Source: Leptofilum sp041748655 (GTDB lineage: Bacteria; Chloroflexota; Anaerolineae; Promineifilales; Promineifilaceae). From it: a DNA stretch of 64,000 bases. The DNA is taken from positions 62,001 through 126,000 of the forward strand of contig JBGTCV010000006.1 of assembly GCA_041748655.1 (NCBI GenBank), given 5' to 3'. The position numbers and the translations under genes were made by a program. Below, piece by piece: positions 49,839 through 57,707 of this stretch (positions within the stretch are counted from its first letter, which is position 1; the number at the start of each line of letters is the position of its first letter). The notes under the pieces are model-generated. The model worked only from the letters and a program-made list of their open reading frames with translations. It had not been told where the DNA came from and made no database searches.

Positions 49839-51290
49839 TTACAGATCACGATTCACAATTCCTAATGCGTTGAGCATCGGCCGAAACTTCAACGCGGTTT
49901 CGTCCCACTCGGCTTGCGGGTCGGAGTCGGCGACGATGCCTGCGCCGGCGTAGAGCCAAACGCGGCGGTCCTGGGTGATGGCGGAGCGGATGGCCACGCC
50001 GAATGCACCGTCGAGGTTGTGGTCCAACCAGCCAACGGGCGCGCCGTACCAGCCGCGCGGCACCGGTTCCGCCTGGCTGATGAACGGCATGGCCAGCTCA
50101 CGCGGCTGGCCGCCCAGCGCCGGGGTGGGGTGCAGGGTTTGCAGGATGGGCAAAACGCCGCCGGCCTGATGCAGGGTGGCGTGAATGGGGGTGAATAAAT
50201 GTTGAATGTAGCCCAGCTGGAGGATGCCGGGCTGGTCTGCAATGGCAAGGTGACTGGTTAAGGATGCCAACCGCCGCCGGATCGATTCGACGACGAGGGC
50301 GTGTTCGTGCTGGTTTTTGGCGGAATGGAGCAGTTCCTGGGCCAGCACGGCATCTTCGGCGGGGGTTGCCCCACGGCCGATGGAGCCAGCCAGACCCATT
50401 GTTTGCAGGGAACGGCCGTTTACCCTCACAATCAGTTCTGGCGTGGCTCCGTAAAAAGCGTGAAACGGCCGTGGCTCAAACAAAAAGCGGTAGCAATCGG
50501 GATAAGTGGCGTTCAGGTAAGCCAGCGCCCCATCCACATCCACTTTTTGCGCATAGCGAATCTCGCAAACGCGGGCAAGCACCACCTTGTTTAGCGGCCC
50601 GCGGCGCATCGTCTCGGTGGCGTGGCTGATCATGGTTTTCCACGCTTCATACTTCATGGGAAAGTCAATGCGCAGCGGCTCGGCCATTTCTTTGCTTTTC
50701 TCTGCGCCTTTGCGCCTTTGCGTCGAAAAAATTTCCAGTCGCGCAGCAACGGCCGTTTGCAGTTCGGGCAGCAAATCTTCCGGCGATTCATCTTCGGGCA
50801 GGATGGCGTTGAGGGTGAGCCAGCTTTCATTCCCTTGCTGTGCCAGCTGGTAGTGGGGCAGGATGAACTGCGCCGGGGCGTGGATCGACCAGGTGTTGTC
50901 TGGCGTAAAGTCGTCGATGAAGGCGAAGCCGCCGAAGAGGCGTGGCCCGGCCAACGGTTGGTTGGCGTCTTGGATGACGGCGTTGGCAAACAGGTCGCTG
51001 GCCTGCTGCTGGATTTGCCCAAAGCGCTGCCTACCCCAGGCAGAAAGATTGGCGGCAATGCCAAAACCGGCCAATGTCAGCCCATTGTTGGCGTCTGACC
51101 AGAAAAATCGCTCCTGGCCCAGGGCTTGCTGCAGGAAAACGGCCGTATCCACCCCTGGCGCTGGCATGGAGACTGTGAGGAGACGGCCGTTTGTTGGAGA
51201 TTGCTCGTCTTCCCCTAATCTCCAATCCTTTGGCAGGCTCAGGACAGGTTCTCTAATCTCTACTCTCTTCTTCGGTTTCAAACCCCACAC
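49839..51290 (-). CDS. menF: Isochorismate synthase
   Basis: The 483-residue chorismate-utilising enzyme makes isochorismate for menaquinone. Motifs of the C-terminal catalytic domain are KVVLARVCEIRYA, ATPELIVRVNGR, MGLAGSIGRGATPAED, HPTPALGGQPRELAM and VAIRSAITQDRRVWLYAGAG. The first 40 residues, including PVLSLPKD, come from a dispersed repeat (51218-51262), so the true start may be nearer the Met at 51167. Another insert (STQRRKGAEKSKEM) lies at about residues 186-201. Its 5' end overlaps the TetR gene. Confidence 0.9.
   Translation of the reverse strand: MWGLKPKKRVEIREPVLSLPKDWRLGEDEQSPTNGRLLTVSMPAPGVDTAVFLQQALGQERFFWSDANNGLTLAGFGIAANLSAWGRQRFGQIQQQASDLFANAVIQDANQPLAGPRLFGGFAFIDDFTPDNTWSIHAPAQFILPHYQLAQQGNESWLTLNAILPEDESPEDLLPELQTAVAARLEIFSTQRRKGAEKSKEMAEPLRIDFPMKYEAWKTMISHATETMRRGPLNKVVLARVCEIRYAQKVDVDGALAYLNATYPDCYRFLFEPRPFHAFYGATPELIVRVNGRSLQTMGLAGSIGRGATPAEDAVLAQELLHSAKNQHEHALVVESIRRRLASLTSHLAIADQPGILQLGYIQHLFTPIHATLHQAGGVLPILQTLHPTPALGGQPRELAMPFISQAEPVPRGWYGAPVGWLDHNLDGAFGVAIRSAITQDRRVWLYAGAGIVADSDPQAEWDETALKFRPMLNALGIVNRDL
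50686..50731. repeat. TTTGCGCC-type repeat inside menF
   Basis: CTCTGCGCCTTTGCGCCTTT units are read in frame on the minus strand as a basic RRKGAEKSKE segment between two domains. Confidence 0.65.
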
Positions 51291-51870
51291 TCCTCAACAG
51301 CACTGGCAGCAGCGACTCCATAATCCGCTGCGGTTCCGGTTCGCCAGTGTAGACCCAGCGAATAATGACGCCATAAATCGCCCCCATCCAGGCGTAGGAA
51401 ACTACCTCAATGTCGGTTTGCGGAATGTCGCCCACGTCGATGGCTTCCTGCAAGTAAATGGCGATGAGATCGGCAAAGCGGTCGTTGACCTCGTTGCGCT
51501 TGTTCTCGAAAGTGGTTCCCAGCCCGACGGCCTGAACCAGCAGCAGCTTGGCCGGGCGGCGGTATTTGCCAAAAGTGGTCAGGCAGGTTTCCAGCGCCAC
51601 CCGCACCCGGTTGATGCCCACTTCTTCGAGCTGAATCGCCTCGGTGACACGCCGCTCCAGCAAGTTGGCAAACTGGTCTACCAGGGCCAGAAAGAGCCGT
51701 TCCTTATTGGGAAAGTGGAAGTAGATCGCCCCTTTGGAAGTTTGGGATTCGTCTACAATTTCATCCATGCGGGTGTTGTAATACCCTTTGCTGGCAAAAA
51801 TATTCAGCGCCGCATCCAAAATGCGGGTGCGGGTCTGGTCGGGGTCTCGTTTGGTGATGGGTTCTTCCAC
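51253..51870 (-). CDS. TetR family transcriptional regulator
   Basis: The 205-residue regulator has a TetR helix-turn-helix (ILDAALNIFASKGYYNTRMD, ESQTSKGAIYFHFPNKERLF), followed by a variable all-helical ligand domain resembling FadR-type TetR proteins. GTG 51870 is chosen: AAGGA lies seven bases upstream, whereas the ATG at 51927 adds codons from an AATTGGGT tract. A GACTG-GT-CAGTC operator-like site lies 83 bases upstream. It overlaps menF, so it may control the menaquinone genes or only itself. Confidence 0.88.
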   Translation of the reverse strand: MEEPITKRDPDQTRTRILDAALNIFASKGYYNTRMDEIVDESQTSKGAIYFHFPNKERLFLALVDQFANLLERRVTEAIQLEEVGINRVRVALETCLTTFGKYRRPAKLLLVQAVGLGTTFENKRNEVNDRFADLIAIYLQEAIDVGDIPQTDIEVVSYAWMGAIYGVIIRWVYTGEPEPQRIMESLLPVLLRSVGFETEEESRD

Positions 51871-51949
51871 AGCTTGTTCCTTTGTAATTGGGTAATTGAG
51901 TAATTGGGTAATTGGGTAATTACTCAATTAACCAATCACTCCTCACTGA

Positions 51950-51966
51950 ACCGACTGGTCAGTCTA
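51950..51966. promoter_or_regulatory. Candidate TetR operator
   Basis: ACCGACTGGTCAGTCTA contains the inverted repeat GACTG-GT-CAGTC (51953-51964). The core ACCGACTGGTC resembles operators of TetR regulators of fatty-acid and multidrug genes. It lies upstream of the TetR gene, fitting autorepression. Confidence 0.5.
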
Positions 51967-52135
51967 CTAATTTTACTACTGAAAATAGCACAAAACGGCC
52001 GTTTTGGGGAGAGGTGGCGGATCCTATTAATTTTTATGTTTACGCTCTTGAGTACAAGGAAGAAGTGAACTCAACCGGACGCACCGGTCTGGAAAGTTGC
52101 TAAAGGGTGTCTTTCAAATGAGTTGAGCGTTAACT

Positions 52136-52256
52136 TGTCATTCCGACCAACGGGAGGAATCTTTCAATTGCCAGAGCAGATCGCTTGACTGGAATCAAAG
52201 ATTCCTCACTCCGAAGACAGCCTGCCCTGAGGTAACGAAGGGTTTGGAATGACCTG
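52136..52256. repeat. GTCATTCCGA ... GGAATGAC bordered element
   Basis: A 121-base element starts GTCATTCCGACCAACGGGAG and ends GGTTTGGAATGACC, with internal GGAATCTTT/AAAGATTCC arms. Such ends are known from dispersed palindromic repeats in several phyla. Confidence 0.65.
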
Positions 52257-52293
52257 GCTGTATTGTTTCAACTGAAATGAAACACACTCGTTG

Positions 52294-52749
52294 TTAAATT
52301 GCTGAATCCGCTTGCTGTTCAATCACCCCCCGCACATCGGCGGGCTGCCAGCCGGGCGGTTTGAGCAGCTTGCCATCGGCACGGCGGGGACCGCCCGCTT
52401 TGCTCAGGTTGGCGCGATGGAGCTCGGCAAAGACGGCGTCGGCATCCACGCCGCAGGCCAAAATTGCGCCGTAGGTTACGTAGAGCAGATCGGCCAGTTC
52501 ATGGATCCAGTTGGTCAGGTTGGCGGGCTGGGCGGGGTTGTTTGCTTGGAGAACGGCCGTTAACGCTTCCCACGCCTCGGTCACTTCCTCATACTCTTCT
52601 TGGATGAGCCTGTGGCGCAAAGCCAATGTTTGCAGCGAAGGCAGCACCGGCTTTTCCGGCACGGGCGAGCCAACGGCGTCATGAAATTCCTTGATTTTTT
52701 GGGCGTTGGTCAATCCCGGCTGTGGCACGGGTAGTTTACTGGGCTCCAT
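52294..52749 (-). CDS. MazG/PRA-PH-type nucleotide pyrophosphohydrolase
   Basis: The 151-residue all-alpha protein has the acidic metal site of NTP pyrophosphatases: LIQEEYEEVTEAWEAL (Glu-rich helix) and WIHELADLLYVTYGAI (Glu and Asp). A proline-rich N-terminal tail and a C-terminal GKLLKPPGWQPADV segment are typical of the PRA-PH/HAD-associated subfamily. It overlaps the preceding HAD-hydrolase gene by 14 bases, so they are coupled. It may cleanse modified nucleotides or act on phosphoribosyl-ATP; no his genes adjoin. Confidence 0.8.
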   Translation of the reverse strand: MEPSKLPVPQPGLTNAQKIKEFHDAVGSPVPEKPVLPSLQTLALRHRLIQEEYEEVTEAWEALTAVLQANNPAQPANLTNWIHELADLLYVTYGAILACGVDADAVFAELHRANLSKAGGPRRADGKLLKPPGWQPADVRGVIEQQADSAI

Positions 52750-53401
52750 TGATTACCTCGGTGATGAGCTGGCTGAGCGGCATTTGGTTGAGGGCGTGCA
52801 GGCGGTAGTCGGCGTGGTCGAAGTTGAGGTCGCGGGTCATCTGGTTGGGAACGGCCGTACACCACAACCCCGCTCCCTTGGCCGCCGTTACCCCGTTGGG
52901 CGAATCTTCCAGCGCCAGCCCCTGATGTGGCGCTATCTCCAGCGCGGCAGCCGCTGCCCGGTAGACCGCCGGGTCTGGCTTGCCGATGCCGCCCACGTCG
53001 TCCCGGCAGCAAATCACCTCGAACTGTTCAAACAGCCCCAGCCGCTGCAAATGATTGTCTACCCAGCTGTGGTCGGAGCTGGAGGCCAGGCCAATTTTTA
53101 GCCCCAACTGCCGTGCCTCGGCCAGAATGTCTGCTACGCCGGGCAGAATGGTTTGAGCGGCGAGCAGCTCATTGTCCCGGGCTTTGCGCCGTGCCCATAC
53201 TGCGTCTCGGTCTAACGGCCGTCCCACCAGCTCTTCCAAATAGAGATAGGGATTAAACGTCACCGCGCCAATGTGTAAATGCCACACATCCAACGGCAGC
53301 TCGACGCCATAATCGGCATACGTTTCCTGCCAGGAAATAAAATCCGGGGTTTCAGAATCAAAAATCAGTCCATCAAAATCAAAAATAAGCGCTTTAATCA
53401 T
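52736..53401 (-). CDS. HAD-superfamily hydrolase, beta-phosphoglucomutase-like
   Basis: The 221-residue HAD subfamily IA phosphatase has motif I FDFDGLIFDSE, motif II GLASSSDHSW, the Lys motif GIGKPDPAVYRAAAA and motif III LALEDSPNGVTAAKGAG. A helical cap lies between motifs I and II. The start MIKALIFDFDG at 53401 is used; the 29 preceding codons lie partly in a repeat. Substrates of such enzymes are small phosphosugars or nucleotides. Confidence 0.9.
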   Translation of the reverse strand: MIKALIFDFDGLIFDSETPDFISWQETYADYGVELPLDVWHLHIGAVTFNPYLYLEELVGRPLDRDAVWARRKARDNELLAAQTILPGVADILAEARQLGLKIGLASSSDHSWVDNHLQRLGLFEQFEVICCRDDVGGIGKPDPAVYRAAAAALEIAPHQGLALEDSPNGVTAAKGAGLWCTAVPNQMTRDLNFDHADYRLHALNQMPLSQLITEVINGAQ

Positions 53402-53445
53402 GGCCGCAATTATATCACTTTTGATGACCCACAAAGGATTTGGAT

Positions 53446-53503
53446 GAAACGTGAAACGTGATGCGTGATTGGGGCCTTTACGCATCACGTTTCACGTTTC
53501 ACG
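53446..53503. repeat. GAAACGTGATGCGT inverted repeat
   Basis: GAAACGTGAAACGTGATGCG and its complement CGCATCACGTTTCACGTTTC form arms of about 21 bp around GATTGGGGCCTTT between the HAD and TauE genes. Confidence 0.75.
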
Positions 53504-53513
53504 CTGACGCAAA

Positions 53514-54311
53514 TCAGCTAAACAGCAGGGCAATCACGCTTTGCCCCAGAATGAGCTGCACACCGACCAGCAGCAGGATGAGGTAGACTGCCCGGTTGAA
53601 CCAGAGCTCGCTGAAGCGCTGGTTAAGCCAGACCCCAAGCTGCGTGCCCACAAACAGCACCGGCAGCAGCAGGATAGTCACGGTGAGGTTGCCCACCACC
53701 AGCAGCCCCAGCCAGGCGTACGGCAGCAGCTTTACCAGGTTGACGATGAAGAAGAAAACGGCCGTTGTCCCCACAAATAAATTTCGGGACAGCTTTTGCG
53801 GCAGCAGGTAGATGATCATCGGCGGGCCACCCACATGGGCCAGGGTGGAGGTAAAACCAGAGGTTGTACCGAGAATGAAGCCAGTGGTGGGAGACGGCCG
53901 TTTCTGCGCCACCATCTGCAAAACCCAACTGCGAACCAGCTGATACAGCACAAAACCCAGGGCAATCAGGCCAATGCCCAGCTTCAGCACCCGCTCCTGA
54001 TCGCTAAACTGCCGGAAGAAAAACGCCCCCAGCACAATGCCTAACAGCGCCCCCGGCAGCAGCGCCCGCAGGCTCGCTTTATCTACCTGGTCATAATAAT
54101 GGCGCACGGCAAACAGGTCTGCCAGCAGTAGGATGGGCAGCAGCAGCGCCGCCGCATCCGCTACAGGCATCACCAGTGCCAGCAGCGGCGTGGCAATGAC
54201 ACCCGGCCCACTGCCAAACCCGGCCTTGGAGACGCCAATCAGCAGCGCAGTGGCCACCGCCGCCAGCCAAAATTGAGGTGGATAATCTGGAAGTTGGAAG
54301 AGTGATAGCAT
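53514..54311 (-). CDS. Sulfite exporter TauE/SafE family membrane protein
   Basis: The 265-residue protein has about eight transmembrane helices and the two internal repeats of the TauE/SafE family: ALLIGVSKAGFGSGPGVIAT near the N-terminus and GTTSGFTSTLAHVGGPPMII in the second half. These glycine-rich motifs mark exporters of sulfite, sulfoacetate and related anions. No sulfur genes adjoin, so the substrate is open. Confidence 0.9.
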   Translation of the reverse strand: MLSLFQLPDYPPQFWLAAVATALLIGVSKAGFGSGPGVIATPLLALVMPVADAAALLLPILLLADLFAVRHYYDQVDKASLRALLPGALLGIVLGAFFFRQFSDQERVLKLGIGLIALGFVLYQLVRSWVLQMVAQKRPSPTTGFILGTTSGFTSTLAHVGGPPMIIYLLPQKLSRNLFVGTTAVFFFIVNLVKLLPYAWLGLLVVGNLTVTILLLPVLFVGTQLGVWLNQRFSELWFNRAVYLILLLVGVQLILGQSVIALLFS

Positions 54312-54334
54312 TAATGAGGAGAAAAGGAACCAGT

Positions 54335-54604
54335 TTAGCGAGTTTCAGTTTCGGTGGCGGTCCATTGGGCCTGGCAATTGTTGCAGTGATATTTAACATC
54401 ATACTGCATTTGCATACGAGACCCGCCGCCACCATCGCCACCCCCACCAAAATCAGTCTCGCGAAAACCTGTGCTCGTTTTTTGTACGCCAACTTTCCGG
54501 CTGCCGCACTCCGCACAGCGCGGGCGTGTGCCAATTGGCAAGAACGGGAAAACTACAATCAAAATCAAAGCGCCAACGCCCAGAATGATGAGTAAATTGT
54601 CCAC
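54335..54604 (-). CDS. Small membrane-anchored zinc-ribbon protein
   Basis: The 89-residue product has one N-terminal transmembrane helix (about 5-24), then CAECGSRKVG and HCNNCQAQW, two CxxC knuckles that should bind one zinc. A glycine run (FGGGGDGGGGS) separates the knuckles. It lies upstream of the TauE gene on the same strand. Function is unknown. Confidence 0.72.
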   Translation of the reverse strand: MDNLLIILGVGALILIVVFPFLPIGTRPRCAECGSRKVGVQKTSTGFRETDFGGGGDGGGGSRMQMQYDVKYHCNNCQAQWTATETETR

Positions 54605-55063
54605 AAATTTTCTCCTATTTCTGATTCAAAAGATAGGCCACGTTCAAAAAAGCGGTCCAAAACAGGCCAGCCACGATGATAATGGCCCAGGCTGCGGCTG
54701 GTGAATTTATCCACAGCCATTCTGCCCCATTTTCATCAAAACGAAAAGCAATTAAAAGCAGGTGCGTACAAACGTTTCTGAGGTGATGTCGTCTGCCTCA
54801 GCCGGATCGCCGGACAGCCAGAGGGCAAATCGGTATACATCTGGCGCGTTACGCGCCAGCGTTACGCGCGTATAGCGCGTGAAAAGCAGTTTGGTTCATT
54901 GGTTTGGGCCTTGCCGGCAGGTTTGGTTAACAGGTTTGTGCTATGAACAATATCCCATAGCAGGCAAAAAGTTACAAAACAGGCTAAGATTGGGGGAAAT
55001 GTGGTTAATGACGGGCGGCCAGGGGAAAAGCCACCCGCCATTCTATATTATATGAGGAGCGAA
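54605..55063. other. Intergenic region with GCGC hairpins
   Basis: No gene is supported. Two GC-rich hairpins lie in tandem: CTGGCGCG-TTA-CGCGCCAG (54841-54859) and ACGCGC-GTATA-GCGCGT (54864-54880). The rest leads to the gene at 55064. Confidence 0.55.
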
Positions 55064-55270
55064 ATGATGCAGCCCGATATTTTAGATATTCTTTTGCTGC
55101 TGCTTGGCGGCTATTATTTATATGGTGTTCTTGTGAAACCCGCTTTTTTTTGGGAACGCGGCCGTATTTTGCGCACGCGAGACATTATCGGCGACCAGAA
55201 AACGTTGATCATGTATGCCTCCCTGGCCGTCATAATGATTGGCATCGGGCTGTGGGGGAGTTTTCAGTAA
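55064..55270 (+). CDS. Small two-helix membrane protein
   Basis: The product has about 68 residues with hydrophobic helices at about 5-22 and 46-64 and a basic loop (ERGRILRTRD). GAGGAG at 55054-55059 supports ATG 55064 or 55067 rather than the longer frame from 55001. Function is unknown. Confidence 0.65.
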   Translation: MMQPDILDILLLLLGGYYLYGVLVKPAFFWERGRILRTRDIIGDQKTLIMYASLAVIMIGIGLWGSFQ

Positions 55271-55316
55271 TCAGCTACTTTGCACTGATTACTGATCACC
55301 GATTACCGACCACCGA

Positions 55317-56897
55317 TTACCGATTACCGCTTTCCCGCTCCTGCTGCACCAGTACCCGGCGTAAAATTTTGCCCGACAGGGATTTGGGCACCTCATCAAC
55401 AAATTGGATGCGGCGTATCTTCTTTTGGGGCGAGACCCTCTCCGCCACCCATGCCATGATGCTTTCTGGTGTCGCTTCTGCCTTAAGAACGATAAACGCT
55501 TTGGGCACTTCGCCCGCCTCTTCATCCGGGCTGGGGATAACGGCCACATCGGCAATGGCAGGATGAGACAGCAGCAGTGCTTCCAGCTCTGCCGGGGCCA
55601 CCTGGTATCCTTTGTACTTAATCAGCTCCTTCAGCCGATCCACGATATAGAAAAAGCCTTCGTCGTCCGCATAGCCAATGTCCCCGGTGTGCAGCCAGCC
55701 TTCTTCATCGATGGCGGCGGCGGTGGCATCCGGGTTGTTCAGATAACCGCGCATCACCTGCGGGCCACGAATCCAGATTTCACCATTTTCGTTGGGCCCC
55801 AACGGTTCGCTGGTGACTGTGTCCACCACCATCACTTCGGTATTGGGTATGGCTGGGCCAATCGAGGAGAGTTTGTCCCCCTGGGTCAGGGTAAGATTGT
55901 AGACATGGGTGACCGGGCTGGTTTCGGTGAGGCCATACCCCTGCACCACGCGGCAGTTCAGGCGGTTTTTCACCTCATCGGCCAGGGCTTGCCCTAGCGG
56001 GGCCGCGCCAGAGAACAGCTCTACAAGGGAAGAAAGATCGTATTGGTCTACGATGGGATGTTTGGCCAGCCCAACCAGAATTGGCGGCACCAGATTGACG
56101 CGGGTGACTTTGTACTTTTGCACCAGCTCTAAAAATTGCACCATGTCGAAGCGGGGCATGGTGATGATGGTGGCTCCGCGTGACAGGCTCATGTTCATGA
56201 TGACCACCATGCCGTAGATGTGGAAAAAGGGCAAAATGCCCATGATGATGTCGTTTTCATTGGTGATGTCGATGCCGGTGATGCCGTCCATCTGTGCCAG
56301 ATTGGCAACAAGGTTGCGGTGGGTGAGCATGACCCCTTTGGGGTAGCCGGTGGTGCCGCTGGAGTAGGGCAGTACGACAACATCGTTGGCGGGGTCGATA
56401 GTTATTTCAGGTAGGGAGCCATTGCTTTGCAGCAGGGTGGCGAAGGGGGTGGCGCCGTCAACGGGATCGAAGGTGAAGATTTCCTCGACGCTGGTTTGGG
56501 ATACGGCCGTTTTCGCATTCTCCAAAAAGAGTGAAATGGTGAGTAAATATTTTGCGCCCGCATCTTTTAGCTGGTGGGCCAGTTCCTGCGCCGTGTAGAG
56601 TGGGTTCACTGTGGTGACGATACCGCCTAGCAGCGAGACGGCATGAAAAGCGACGGCATATTCTGGAATGTTGGGGCTGTAAATTGCCAGCACATCCCCC
56701 TTGCCAAAGCCCCGTTTTGCCAGACCAGAAGCGACCAGCCGAATGGCACCGCCCAGCTGGGCATAGGTGATGGTACGGCCGCTTGGCCCATCAATCAGCG
56801 CCGGCTTGTCGCCAAACCGCCGGGTATGCTCTAAAACAAACTGGGTCAATGAAACGTCGGGTATGTCAACATCGGGATACGGGCTTTTAAAGATCAT
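55317..56897 (-). CDS. Acyl-CoA ligase, 4-coumarate-CoA ligase-like
   Basis: The 526-residue ANL-superfamily enzyme activates an aryl or fatty acid as adenylate and then CoA thioester. Motifs: LPYSSGTTGYPKGVMLTHRN (P-loop), VVQGYGLTETSPVTH, WLHTGDIGYADDEGFFYIVD, the KELIKYKGYQVAPAELE hinge, and catalytic Lys in PKSLSGKILRRVL. Length and motif spacing are close to plant-type 4CL proteins and bacterial medium/long-chain ligases. It lies 71 bases downstream of the adenosyltransferase gene and could be read through from the B12 operon, but its function differs. Confidence 0.88.
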   Translation of the reverse strand: MIFKSPYPDVDIPDVSLTQFVLEHTRRFGDKPALIDGPSGRTITYAQLGGAIRLVASGLAKRGFGKGDVLAIYSPNIPEYAVAFHAVSLLGGIVTTVNPLYTAQELAHQLKDAGAKYLLTISLFLENAKTAVSQTSVEEIFTFDPVDGATPFATLLQSNGSLPEITIDPANDVVVLPYSSGTTGYPKGVMLTHRNLVANLAQMDGITGIDITNENDIIMGILPFFHIYGMVVIMNMSLSRGATIITMPRFDMVQFLELVQKYKVTRVNLVPPILVGLAKHPIVDQYDLSSLVELFSGAAPLGQALADEVKNRLNCRVVQGYGLTETSPVTHVYNLTLTQGDKLSSIGPAIPNTEVMVVDTVTSEPLGPNENGEIWIRGPQVMRGYLNNPDATAAAIDEEGWLHTGDIGYADDEGFFYIVDRLKELIKYKGYQVAPAELEALLLSHPAIADVAVIPSPDEEAGEVPKAFIVLKAEATPESIMAWVAERVSPQKKIRRIQFVDEVPKSLSGKILRRVLVQQERESGNR

Positions 56898-56967
56898 GAC
56901 TGCTCCTTACTGTGTGAGATAGTTGGCAAAATATTGTAGCACGAATCACGATTCACGTTTCAATTTA

Positions 56968-57531
56968 TTAGCGCAGCGAATCCCACAGCGGTTCTGGAAT
57001 CGCTCGCTGGTTATTTTCGTACCGGGCCATCACAAAAAGTAGGTCAGACAGGCGGTTGAGGTACGGGATAACCTGTACCCCCACCGCTTCGCTGCGGGTC
57101 AGGGCCACGGTTTCCCGTTCGGCGCGACGGCAAACCGTGCGGGCGACATGCAGCTGCGCCGCGCCCAGGCTGCCCCCCGGCAGGATGAAGTTTTCCAGCG
57201 GCCCAACCACCTCGTTCAGCTCATCGATCAATTTTTCCAGCGCCTCAACATGGCGCGGGGCAATTTCCGGAATTTTGTAGGTTTGCTTGTCTTCTTCGGT
57301 GAAAGCGAGGTCAGACCCAAGGTGAAACAGCTCGTTCTGGATGATGGGCAGCGTTTCCGCGAGACGTGGGGCCAGCCCAAATGCTACAGCAACCCCAATT
57401 TGGGAGTTCAACTCGTCTACCGTGCCGTAAGCAGAAACGCGCAGGGATTCTTTGGGCACGCGCCGCTTGCTGCCCAGGCTGGTCATGCCATCATCCCCCT
57501 GGCGGGTGTAAATTTTGGTTAATCTTGGCAT
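56968..57531 (-). CDS. PduO-type cob(I)alamin adenosyltransferase
   Basis: The 187-residue all-helical trimeric enzyme transfers adenosyl from ATP to cob(I)alamin. The N-terminal ATP motif TRQGDDGMTSLGSKRRVPK, then YGTVDELNSQIG, FILPGGSLGAAQLHVARTVC, RRAERE and PYLNRLSDLLFVMARYENN are all conserved. It is the last B12-specific gene of the operon that begins with the cobalamin riboswitch at 63.2 kb and would convert imported cobalamin to coenzyme form. Confidence 0.95.
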   Translation of the reverse strand: MPRLTKIYTRQGDDGMTSLGSKRRVPKESLRVSAYGTVDELNSQIGVAVAFGLAPRLAETLPIIQNELFHLGSDLAFTEEDKQTYKIPEIAPRHVEALEKLIDELNEVVGPLENFILPGGSLGAAQLHVARTVCRRAERETVALTRSEAVGVQVIPYLNRLSDLLFVMARYENNQRAIPEPLWDSLR

Positions 57532-57572
57532 TTTATTTTCCTTCTCCTAACCTGGACAAGCCAGAAAAGAAT

Positions 57573-57646
57573 TTAATACAAAGGCACAAAGATACAAAGA
57601 GACAAAGAAAAAGAAAACCCTTTGTGCCTTTGTACCTTTGTATTAA
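57573..57646. repeat. TACAAAGGCACAAAG inverted repeat
   Basis: TTAATACAAAGGCACAAAGA and CTTTGTGCCTTTGTACC plus TTTGTATTAA form a long imperfect hairpin inside the B12 operon, between the ATPase and adenosyltransferase genes. It could attenuate the distal gene. Confidence 0.65.
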
Positions 57647-57707
57647 AAATTCTTGCTCTTTGTGCAAGAATCCGGCTGATGAGGTATTAATGATGAACAG
57701 GCCAGCA

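Larger units (their letters stand above)
51871..52293. other. Intergenic region with repeats and a possible operator
   Basis: It holds an AATTGGGT/AATTACCC tract (51885-51932), a candidate TetR operator (51950-51966), one ACGGCCGT, and a TCATTCCGA-type element (52136-52256). No gene is supported. Confidence 0.6.

Noticed and set aside
5587..51932. CRISPR array in the AATTGGGT tracts
   Set aside because: Units are about 8 bases with no unique spacers, and no cas genes are present.
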